DNA of 64,000 bases, taken from contig JALBYC010000002.1 of assembly GCA_023212645.1 (NCBI GenBank), positions 62,001-126,000 of the forward strand, read 5' to 3'. Shown piece by piece: positions 41,238-52,000 of this stretch; within the stretch, counting starts at the first letter, position 1, and each line of letters begins with the position of its first letter. This DNA comes from Farysia itapuensis (lineage: Eukaryota; Basidiomycota; Ustilaginomycetes; Ustilaginales; Ustilaginaceae). Made by a program: the position numbers and the translations under genes. A model generated the notes under the pieces. It saw nothing but the letters and a program-made list of their open reading frames with translations, had not been told where the DNA came from and made no database searches.

Positions 41238-41801
41238 ATGAGTAGCCAGCAAGACGCAAAGATCAACGTGCTCTTCTGCTGTCTCGGCAACATCTGCCGA
41301 AGTCCCATGGCCTGTGAGTGCGAAGTTTCGTGCTCTTGCTTTGAAATCTAGTGCTGACACTACATGACAACCACAGTGGCAGTGTTTGAAGATACAGCAA
41401 CGAAGGCAGGGGTGAGACACAAGTTTGGCGTGCTCGACTCATGCGGAACTGGAAACTATCACGAAGGAGAAGAGCCGGATGAACGGACGATCGCTCTCCT
41501 CAAGAAGCGCAAGATCCCATACGATGAGAACAACTTTGCACGCGGTGTACGTCAACCTGACTTTGACAAGTTCGATTACATCTTTGGAATGGACACAAAC
41601 AATGTGCGCAACCTCAAGAACATGGCGCCATCGGATGGGAAAGCGCAGGTATATATCTTTGGCGAGTTTGATGATGGCAAGCCAATAGCGGATCCGTACT
41701 ATCAGCGCGGAAACGGTTTCGAAGACACCTATCAGCAGTGTCTACGATACTCGCATGCCTTTTTGCGGCATCTTGGCCTCGGGCAGCAAGCCAAGTCGTA
41801 A
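41238..41801 (+). CDS. LTP1: Low-molecular-weight protein-tyrosine phosphatase (2 exons)
   Basis: Exons 41238-41313 and 41377-41801 join in phase to 166 residues; the 63-nt intron has GTGAGT, a CTGAC branch-like sequence and CACAG. The P-loop CCLGNICRS (CX5RS class) sits at residues 14-22 in exon 1 and is completed by SPMALAVF at the joint. The general-acid segment DPYYQ lies near residue 137, with the usual DTYQQCLRYSHAFL helix after it. Family members dephosphorylate phosphotyrosine in the cytosol; yeast Ltp1 and human ACP1 have similar size (161 and 158). The gene ends 47 bp from the convergent PET100 stop. Identification is secure; physiological targets are unknown. Confidence 0.95.
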
Positions 41802-41848
41802 CTCGTCTAGACCGCGGTCCTCGCTAGCATTGTGTGTAGAAAGACATG

Positions 41849-42372
41849 TTACACTAGACGCTCATTTCGGTGCGTATCCTGAGTTCGAGATTTCATGAAA
41901 GCAGACTCCGTCTTGATGTCCTGCAGCGGACTTCGTGCAATAGGCTGGGGCGTCTTGATGTTCTGTTGCTGATGAACTGACGTAGCGCTTGAAGTTTGTC
42001 CTGGTTCCTGTCCAAGGCGAGCTTGACGTTTGTCAAGACGCTTTTGCTTCATCTCTTCAAGTGCAACGTGAAGATCATCGCTATTACGTGGAGGCCTGTA
42101 CAATGACTGTTCTTTGGGCCAGAATTGATCGCGAATCTGAGGAGTAGCAGCTTTAGTACCGTGTACGTGTATTGTATGATCAAGCGGACTTACAGGTAGG
42201 ACGTTTTGGTGGTACCATTCTGGGTCTCCGTAATGCACCATGATTGCTAGGGGAAAGAACAGGTATCTGTTTGATTGTAAAGCACTAGATCAGCCTTTCT
42301 GGTCAGGCTTCTGCGTCTGCGTCGCTACACTTACAGACCGAACTTGAAAAGCTCGAGGTTTGGGCCCGCCAT
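41849..42372 (-). CDS. PET100: Cytochrome c oxidase assembly factor Pet100 (3 exons)
   Basis: Exons 42372-42335, 42266-42194 and 42136-41849 join in phase to 132 residues. Introns are 68 and 57 nt, both GTAAGT...CAG. Exon 1 starts MAGPNLELFKFG and continues into LYLFFPLAIMVHYGDPEWYHQNVLP, the single membrane segment and following motif typical of Pet100 (human: LEIFRMIIYLTFPVA..., then W-rich). The remainder, WPKEQSLYRPPRN and a basic coiled coil, matches the family, followed by a Gln/Ser-rich tail. Pet100 is a small inner-membrane protein needed for complex IV assembly. An unspliced reading of exon 2 and 3 gives a 130-residue frame that starts later and lacks the membrane segment. Family call is good; tail length is uncertain. 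Confidence 0.86.
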
Positions 42373-43097
42373 CTCCTTGAATAGTCAAGACTCTGGCAGG
42401 TATACGGGGGCATCTCAAACGATCAAAACCGCGTCCTTTTTTACGGAAAGCGGAAGTCGGAACAAACAGACCTCGGAGCCAAGCGCAGGATGTACAGGAT
42501 GCCAATTTGCACCTTGTCCATCTGACGACGTGCCATGTGCTTGCAAGTTGGTGTGAGCATTCCTTGACCTCAGACTTAGAGCACCGCTGCACTCCTTCGT
42601 CTTGCCATCGTGCTCCTACCCTCTGAGCTTGGTGTTCTTTTTCTTGCCTTTAAAATGTCCACCATTTTGCCGTAAATTTATTGATAAAATTCATCTGTGG
42701 CGCTGCTGAAGGCACACTCGGTTTCCAACTGAAGGAAATGTTACCTCGAGCTCCTGAGCCTGCCAAACAAACAGAGGAACAGCTGCCCGCGATGACTCCT
42801 AGACGTGACCAGCTGTTGGCATTCGCGGTGATTGCAGGAGAAGTATGGGTCGCGATCATGTGATTCAGGCAAAATGGGTTGTTAGAGTTGATTGTGTTGG
42901 TTTTGCGGTGCGCGTGAAGCTCAGCCTGAAAGCTTGAAGAGGCTGCAGAGCAACACTTTTTCCGCGCTCTAAATTGGCGTCGAAGCACACGTCGGTATCA
43001 CGCTCACACATTATCACTCAGACGGCTCACTAGATCACCACCACAAGCCATTCGTTGTGGCGCACGTCTCTCCATCTAGAGCAGCAGACGTGTCAGC
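42373..43097. other. Divergent promoter interval PET100 / DYN1
   Basis: 725 bp with no supported gene. Small frames on both strands have no similarity. It is AT-richer near 42650-42700. Confidence 0.5.
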
Positions 43098-46000
43098 ATG
43101 AACCAAGATCATGCAGCCGGAGATGCCGGCGGTCTTGCTCTACAACACGACAACAGCGATTTGGGCGCAGACATTTCAGCAATCAGCTCCTCGCGATCGA
43201 ATGGCCACATCGACTCTGCGCTTCTGAGGACGTATCTACGCTCCTTACTCCCCATTTTGCTAGATATAGACGCGGATCTCCTGTCACAACTCCTGTTCGA
43301 CTCGCCAGAATGGAGAGTCGCCGCGTCGCTGTTCGCGACAGACTCCAGTATCATGACCGCGTACATCAACAAGCTGCGCCGGTCAGACATTTCCTCAGAG
43401 ACGTCAGAGCAAGAAATGTACGAGGTCCAGCTTGCCACACAAGCCAGCTATTCTCCTCGCCATGTCGCCAGTGTTGCTCTTATAAAACGTGTTCCTGTTC
43501 TGGACGCTGCAATGCCGCTTTCTCACCAGCTTCATGTACTTACCTTGTCTGGCCCAGCTGCAGTCGCTGCGAATACAGCCACATCAATACCTGCTTTGCC
43601 CGACATCGCACCCAATGGAAAGCATACAGCGGCGTCTGCGGACGACGAAGCTGATCTCAACCTTACCTCCGTCATCCGCGAAAGCCCTTATGAAGCGTTG
43701 CACAGCGTGGTGCACAACGTCATGGCTCCCTGGTTCGAGGCTTTCGTCGAAAGCAAAGCGTCCAAGAGCAATGCACTTGTAACCTCATCGAAGGCAAAGG
43801 ACAGCGACACCAAGATGGGCATTCCGATGGCAAAGCGCAAATTCGCAGAGCTTGAGCTGAGTCTCCTCCATCTTCAACAAAACGTCGAGATCCCTGAAAT
43901 CGCTCTCAACATTCATCCCGTCGTTAGGGCCGCTGTTGAAAAATGCCATGCGACCTCCAGCAAAGTCACGGTAGAAGCTGTCGAGCCAGCAGCGCTCCTG
44001 CAAGATTCTTCCTTCCTCAACAAACTTCAATCTGACGTTAATGCATGGGTCAAGGAAGTCCAGACAATCACTAAGCTTGATCGCAATGTGGCCTCAGGGA
44101 CTGCATCGCAAGAGATCAACTTTTGGCTATCAATGGAGAAAGCACAGGAGTCTATCGAGCAGCAGCTTCGATCTGACCCGATTGTCTTGACCCTCGACAT
44201 TCTCAAACACGCCAAACGTTTTCACGCCACGGTCTCTTTCCTGGCCGACACTGGGCTCAAAGATTGTGCAGAGAAGGTGCACAACTACAATTTGCTCATG
44301 AAAGACTTTCCCATCAACGAGCTGCTCTCTGCTACAGATCTGGAAAAGTGTGCCGATGCTTTAACCTCGATTTTCAACCACCTCAACAAGAAGCTTCGTA
44401 TTAGCCCGTATCCGGTAAAAAGAGCTTTGCCGCTAGTCGAAGCCATCAGCCGTGATCTCAACGAGACTTTGCTGAAAGTCTTGGCCTCACAGCGCATCAT
44501 GTGGCAAGACTTTTCTCGGTTTTGGAACACGATCACGTCGGCAGCCGATGTCTTCCAGGTTTGGGACGAGCTAATGAAGGACTTTGTCAACATCGCTCGT
44601 GAAGTCACCCGAAAACGGGCAGAAAAGTTTCTCCCAATCAAGATCAATCCGGCGCACGCGAAACTTCGTGAACGACTCAACTACATCGGAGCGTTCCGAA
44701 AGACGCATGAGCAACTGCGATCCATGGTCAGCTCTGGAAAAGCATTATCTCTTTCAAATACCGCCAATGAACGACAAGCAACCACTCAAAATTTGGCAGG
44801 TATCGAGATGGGCGAAGAGATTAGAACCGCATATGACCAAGTCAAGGTCATAGACGTTCTCGATGTCACTCAAGAGGGTATCGAAATCTGGACCGCCGCG
44901 GAAGGCTCTTACAACGAACGTGTGGCGCGTGTCGAGAACACGCTCATCGCTCGCCTTCGAGATCTACTTGGCCAAGCAAAGTCAGCTCGCGAGATGCTTC
45001 GCGTACTTTCGCAGTTCAACAGTCTGTTCGTCCGACCCAAAGTGCGAGGCGCTGTCCAGGAATATCAGCAGCAGCTGCTGAACAGTGTCAAAGCCGACAT
45101 AAAGGCGCTCCACGACAAGTTCAAAGCACAGTATCGACCATCGGAGGCTAACCACATGAGTCAGCTCCGCGACATGCCAGAGATCGCTGGCGCCATTATC
45201 TGGGCGCGTCAGATCGAGCGTCAGCTCAATGTATACATGAAGCGAGTTGAGGACGTCCTCGGCAAAGGCTGGGAGCTTTATGCCGAAGGTCAGAAGCTGC
45301 AAAGCGAGAGTGAAACCTTTCGTCGCAAGCTCGACACCCGTCCGCTGTTTGACAGCTGGCTACACGACATTAATCGCAGAGATATGAGCATCGTCGGTCG
45401 TGTCTTTGACGTTACGAGGAATCGAGCCGAGGGCAACGCCTTCCAGCTAAGCGTAAACTTCGACAGCCATACCGTCTCCCTGTTCAAGGAGGTGCGCAAC
45501 CTCATGTGGCTCAACTTTCAGATTCCGCACGCGATTACAAATCTGGCAAAGGACGCTAAGAAGGTCTATCCGCATGCTGTCTCATTGATGGAAACTGTTC
45601 GCACCTACAATCAGACGTGCAGCCTTGTTCACGCCAACCCTGAGATCGCATGTTTGGTGGCTCAAGTCTATTCCGACGCTCATCAGCTGATCGCTCAGGG
45701 TATGGCGTTGCGATGGGAGCATTTTGCCAATATATACGAAAGTCATCGTACTGCAACGTATCTACCGGGTTCCGGGGGCGAGTCGGGTCGCGAAAATCGT
45801 CAGGTTGCCTTTGTTCGGCAATTCGCTAGCGTTGTCAGTCTCTTTCAAGACAAGACGACCGAGCTAATCGAGATTCAAGGAGATATGCATGGCACCATTG
45901 AAGAGCTTGGAACGTGTCCATACACCTCCGAGGCATTTAGCGAACGCCTACAGAAAATCCAGGGCACCATCGACAAGCTCAATCTGGAAGGATATCAAAA

Positions 46001-49000
46001 CCTCGACGAATGGGTCGGCAACCTTGACAAATTGATCGAAACCGTTTTGCGACAGCGATTAGTTGACGTCAGTGCTAGCTGGTGCAAGGGATTTGTCAGA
46101 GACGAGAACGCGAAAGAAGGAAACGGTCCGAGACCTACAGTACGAGATCAACGACTGCAGCAATCTGCGGCTGACCCCAGCTCTACCCTGAACCAAATTC
46201 ATTTGCAACCGATTACACTGGAAGTGCGGATACAGAATCAGGTCATCTTCCTCGATCCACCTCTCGAACATGCGAGAGCAACTTGGTTCCGTCAGCTGCA
46301 CGAGATTTTGTCTGTTGTCTGCTGTCTCAAACGAATCCAGAGCTCACGGTACGAAATCGGCCTGCAGATGCGCAACGAGCAGAGAATATCAGACCAAGAT
46401 TACACCTCGCTGCTCACTCAGTTCCAAGGTAACTCGCTCGAGAAGCCATTTGTCTTAATCGAAGCTAAGCTGGCCGAAGTGGGCAGCTACGTTTCCCGGT
46501 GGCTCCAATTCCAATCACTTTGGGACCTGGAGTCGGAGCACGTCTTTGCTAGACTTGGCGACTCGCTTGAAAGCTGGCAACAACTGTTGTCCGAGATTCG
46601 ACGAACACGCGCCACGTTTGACAACTCTGACAGTCAGCGAAGTTTCGGCATCTGCATCATCGACTACGAGCAAGTTCAGAGTAAGGTCAATGCCAAATAC
46701 GACACGTGGCAGCGAGAAATACTCAACAAATTCGGCACGAATCTTGGCAATACCATGCGAGAGGTTCACGCTGCCGTTTCGAAGGCGAGGACGGAGCTGG
46801 AACAGCACAGCATCGAAGGCTCCTCGACAGCACAAGCCGTCACCTTTATCACTTTCGTTCAAGATTTGAAGCGAAAGACGAAGGTGTGGCAACCTCAGAT
46901 TGCAATCTTTGGCACGGGTCAGAAGACACTCGAGCGTCAGCGCTACATGTTCGCGCAAGACTGGCTCTATGTTGATCAGATCGAAGGCGAGTGGAGCGCG
47001 TTCCAAGAGATCCTCGCCAGAAAGAATGCCAGCATCCAGGAGCAGCTTGCCGGCCTGCAAATGAAGATCATCGCTGAAGACAAGATTGTGGGCGACAAAA
47101 TTTCTACCATCATCAGCGAGTGGGAACAGCAAAAGCCTGTTCAAGGTACCCTCAAGTCCGAAGACGCGACTAATATCATCAATCTTTTCGAGACTCGTGT
47201 CGAAAAGCTGGCCGAAGATCGTCGACTCGTCATCCGCGCTAAAGAAGCGCTTGATCTGGGACATACGCAGGACGATCGCCTCGAACCGATCTTCGAGGAG
47301 CTTCGTGACTTAAAGGCTGTTTGGACGGCGCTCTCTGGCTCATGGAAGCAGATCGCCGAAATTCGCGACACGACATGGATCAACGTGCAGCCACGCAAAT
47401 TAAGGCAGCAGCTCGACGCTTTGTTAGCCCAGACCCGCGACATGCCAAGCCGCATGAGACAGTATGCTGCATTTGAGTATGTGCAAGAGCACCTACGAGC
47501 TCTGTCGAAGAGCAATCCAGTCATCTCCGACCTTAAGTCCGAGGCTATGCGGGAGAGACACTGGCGCTCACTCTTCAAGCAACTCAAAGTGCAAGAACAG
47601 TACTCTGCCAGCAGCATGACGTTGGGCAGAGTGTGGGACCTTGATCTGAAGCGACATGACACGGTCATTAAGGCTGTCGTGTTGCAAGCACAAGGAGAGC
47701 TCGCGCTCGAAGAGTATCTCAAGCAGGTACGAGAGGCGTGGACCAACTATACGCTGGATTTGGTCAACTACCAGAACAAGTGCCGACTTATCCGGGGTTG
47801 GGACAACCTCTTTCAGCTTGCGGGCGACAATTTAAACGCGCTACGTGCAATGTCCATGAGTCCGCACTACAAAGTGTTCGAGGAAGAGGCATCGCTCTGG
47901 GAGGATCGACTTTCAAAAATCTCGGTCCTCTTCGACACTTGGATTGACGTGCAACGGCAATGGGTATACCTTGAGGGCATCTTCAGTGGAAGCGCTGAAA
48001 TTCGCCACATCTTGCCAGTCGAGAGCTCGCGTTTTCAAAATATCAACACCGAGTTCTTGACAGCAATGAAGAAGGTGTACAAATCGCCGTTCGTTCTCGA
48101 CGTCCTCAACATCCCGAACATTCAGAAGAGTCTCGAACGACTCGCTGAACTTCTAGGAAAGATTCAGAAAGCGCTTGGCGAGTATCTCGAACGCGAGCGC
48201 GCCAACTTCCCGCGCTTTTACTTCGTTGGAGACGAGGATCTGCTTGAGATCATTGGCAACTCGAAGGACACAGCCAGGATCCTGAAGCACTTGAAAAAGA
48301 TGTTTGCAGGGATTGCGACGATGGAATTGGACGAAGACGCTGGCGCTCTCACGGCTATGGTCAGTCGTGAAGGGGAGACAGTCTCTCTCAGGGCACCAAT
48401 TTTACTCAAAGACTATCCCAAGATCAACGATTGGCTTGCCAAAGTCGAAAGCGAGATGCGCATAACGTTAGCGGAGCGCCTCTTCGCTGCTGCCGAAGAG
48501 CTCGAGACATTCTATACCGACGAAGAAAGCCTTAACACAGAGCGCTTCCTCTCCTGGATCAGCAAACATCCCGCACAGATGGCAGTGTTGGCCGTTCAGA
48601 CACTATGGACCTCACTGGTCGACAGCGCCCTCGAAAATCGCAGCGGTCTGCAACATCCTCTCGAAATCGTGCTCAAGGGTCTCGATCTGCTGGCCGACAC
48701 TGTATTGACCGATGTTGAAGCTCTGCAGCGACGCAAGTGTGAACACCTCATCACCGAGCTTGTCCACCAACGAGACGTCATTCGGTTGCTCGTTTCGAAC
48801 AACGTAAACAGTGCGCGCGACTTTGACTGGCTTTCACAAATGCGCTTCTATCTTGATCGTCAAGTCGACAATCCGTTGAACCGCCTGACAGTACAGATGG
48901 CTAATGCTGTGTTCCCCTACGGCTACGAATACCTAGGTGTTCCTGACCGTCTGGTTCAAACGCCGCTCACCGACAGGTGCTACTTGACATTGACGCAAGC

Positions 49001-52000
49001 TCTGCATTACAAGTTGGGCGGTGCTCCTTTCGGACCGGCCGGAACTGGTAAGACAGAGTCTGTCAAAGCACTCGGTGTTCAGCTCGGGATGTTTGTCATC
49101 GTCTTTTGCTGTGACGAAACTTTCGACTTCCAAGCGATGGGTCGGATCTTTGTTGGTCTTTGTCGCGTCGGCGCCTGGGGATGCTTTGACGAATTCAATC
49201 GTCTCGAAGAAAGAATTCTCTCCGCTGTTTCTCAGCAGATTCAGAGCATTCAGCAAGGCCTGGCTGCTTCCAGCGCCGACGCGGTTGCTCGTCTTTCGGG
49301 CGCACCGTCCGACGCCAGTGCTGGTGAAATCGAGCTTCTCGGAAAGCGAGTACCGCTAAACGACCGCGTCGGCATCTTTATCACCACCAATCCTACATAT
49401 GCTGGTCGATCGAACCTTCCCGACAACTTGAAGAAGCTATTCCGAAACATGGCCATGACGCACCCCGATCGCGAGCTCATTGCACAAGTCATGCTTTTCT
49501 CTCAAGGTTTCAGGACGGCAGAGACATTGGCGTCCAAGATCGTCCCTTTCTTCATTCTCTGTCTCGAGCAGCTCAGTCCTCAACCACACTACGATTTTGG
49601 TCTTCGAGCCCTCAAGGCAGTGCTTGTCAGTGCTGGTCAGTTGAAGCGCGAGCACATGCTTCGAGGGGGAGACGAGAACGATTCTATCGATGTCTCGGAG
49701 CAAGAGATTCTGATACAGAGTGTCTCCGAGACAATCGTTCCAAAATTGATCGCCGAAGACGTGCCATTGCTCAAGAGTCTCCTTTCCGACGTCTTCCCCG
49801 GCGTAGAGTACAGACCAGTCAATATGGATGTGTTGCGAGAGCACATTGCCACAGTGTGCGCTGAACGACATCTGGTCGAAGGCGGTCTCTGGACCGAGAA
49901 GGTGTTGCAGCTTTACCAGATCCAGAAGATCTCGCATGGGCTCATGCTGGTCGGTCCTTCCGGCACAGGCAAGACGCAAGCCTGGCAAATCCTTCTCGCG
50001 GCACTAGAGAAACTAGAAGGACAAGAAGGTGTTTCCTACGTCATTGATCCTAAAGCGGTGTCTAAAGACAGCCTTTACGGTACATTGGACTCGACGACGC
50101 GGGAGTGGAACGACGGTCTATTCACTCAAGTTCTGCGCAAAATCATCGACAACGTACGAGGCGAGAGCTCCAAGCGACATTGGATCGTCTTTGACGGCGA
50201 TGTTGATCCTGAATGGGTCGAAAACCTGAACTCCGTTCTTGACGATAACAAATTGCTGACGCTGCCCAATGGCGAGCGTCTCAACTTGCCTCCAAACGTG
50301 CGCATCATGTTTGAAGTTGAGACGCTCAAGTACGCAACCTTGGCGACTGTTTCTCGATGCGGAATGATCTGGTTCAGCGACGACATTGTGCAACCGTCGA
50401 TGCTCTACTCGCAGTATCTGACGAGCCTGCGATCCACTCCAATCATCAGCGACGACGATGACGCGCCCGGTACTGCAGCAGGACGCAAGGTCGCCATTAC
50501 AGCTGGCGGCGAGATCAGCAAAGATCTTCAAGTTCAACGTCAAGTGGCTGATGCGATCGCGACATTTTTCGAAAATGACGGCCTTGTCCAAGGTGCGCTT
50601 GAGTTCGCTAAGCAAGTCCCTCACATCATGGACTTTACGGAAGCAAGAGCGCTCTCGACACTATTCTCGCTGATCAACAAGACGATTCGTAACATCCTCG
50701 ACTACAATCTGCAACATCCAGATTTCCCATTGAATGCAGAGCACATCGAGGCTTACGCCACCAAGCGATTGCTGCTCAACCTGGTTTGGTCCTTTACCGG
50801 CGACGCAAAGTTAGAGGCCCGTTCCAAAATGGGCGAGTATCTCCGCGACCACGCTGGTGTCGACTTACCAGCGCTCGGTCCAGGAGTCTCTTTGATTGAC
50901 TACGATGTCACACTCTCGAGCCAGGCGGTAGAATGGTCTTCTTGGCTGGCCAAGGTACCTACGATCGAGATTGAGACGTCGGCGGTATCGTCAGCGGACG
51001 TGGTGGTGCCGACGGTCGATACAGTACGTCACGAGGACGTGCTCTACTCGTGGCTGTCAGAGCACAAGCCATTGATGCTCTGTGGTCCTCCTGGTTCCGG
51101 AAAGACCATGACTCTGTTCTCCGCGTTGCGCAAACTGCCGGACATGGAGGTTGTCGGCCTTAACTTCTCGTCGGCTACGACGCCGGAACTGATTCTGAAG
51201 ACCTTTGAACAGTACTGCGAGTACAGAAAAACGCCGAACGGCATCATTCTCTCGCCGACGCAGATCGGTCGATGGTTAGTCCTCTTCTGCGATGAGATCA
51301 ACCTGCCAGCAGCGGACAAGTATGGTACGCAGCGAGTGATATCCTTCTTGCGCCAGTTGGTCGAGTCAGGCGGCTTTTGGCGCATCAGCGACAAAGCATG
51401 GGTCAGACTGGAACGCATCCAATTCGTCGGTGCTTGCAATCCGCCTACCGATCCTGGACGTGTGCCGCTTTCGCACCGTTTCTTGCGACACGCACCTCTA
51501 ATCATGGTGGACTATCCTGGCGAGATCTCGCTCAACCAGATTTACGGCACATTCAATCGAGCTCTGCTGAAAGTAACGCCCAATTTGCGCGGCTATGCTG
51601 AGCCTCTTACCGCTGCAATGGTCGACTTCTACTTGGCGTCACAGAAGAGATTCACGCCAGACATCCAAGCGCACTACATCTACTCTCCGCGAGAACTGAC
51701 GCGGTGGATGCGCGGAATCTACGAGGCTATCAAGCCGCTCGAATCACTCACAGTTGAAGGCTTGGTACGGGTGTGGGCCCACGAAGGGCTGCGATTGTTC
51801 CAGGACCGATTGGTTGGCATCGAGGAGAAGCAGTGGACTGACGCTCAGATAGACGCTGTGGCGTCGGCGCGATTCCCTACGATCGACACGGAAACGGCCC
51901 TCGCTCGACCGATATTGTTTTCCAACTGGCTGTCAAAGGAGTACAGGAGCGTCGAACGGGAGCAGGTTCGCGACTATGCAAGAGCGCGACTCAAAGGGTA

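Noticed and set aside
42681..42863. 60-residue frame upstream of the dynein gene
   Set aside because: No similarity; lies in the PET100/DYN1 promoter interval.
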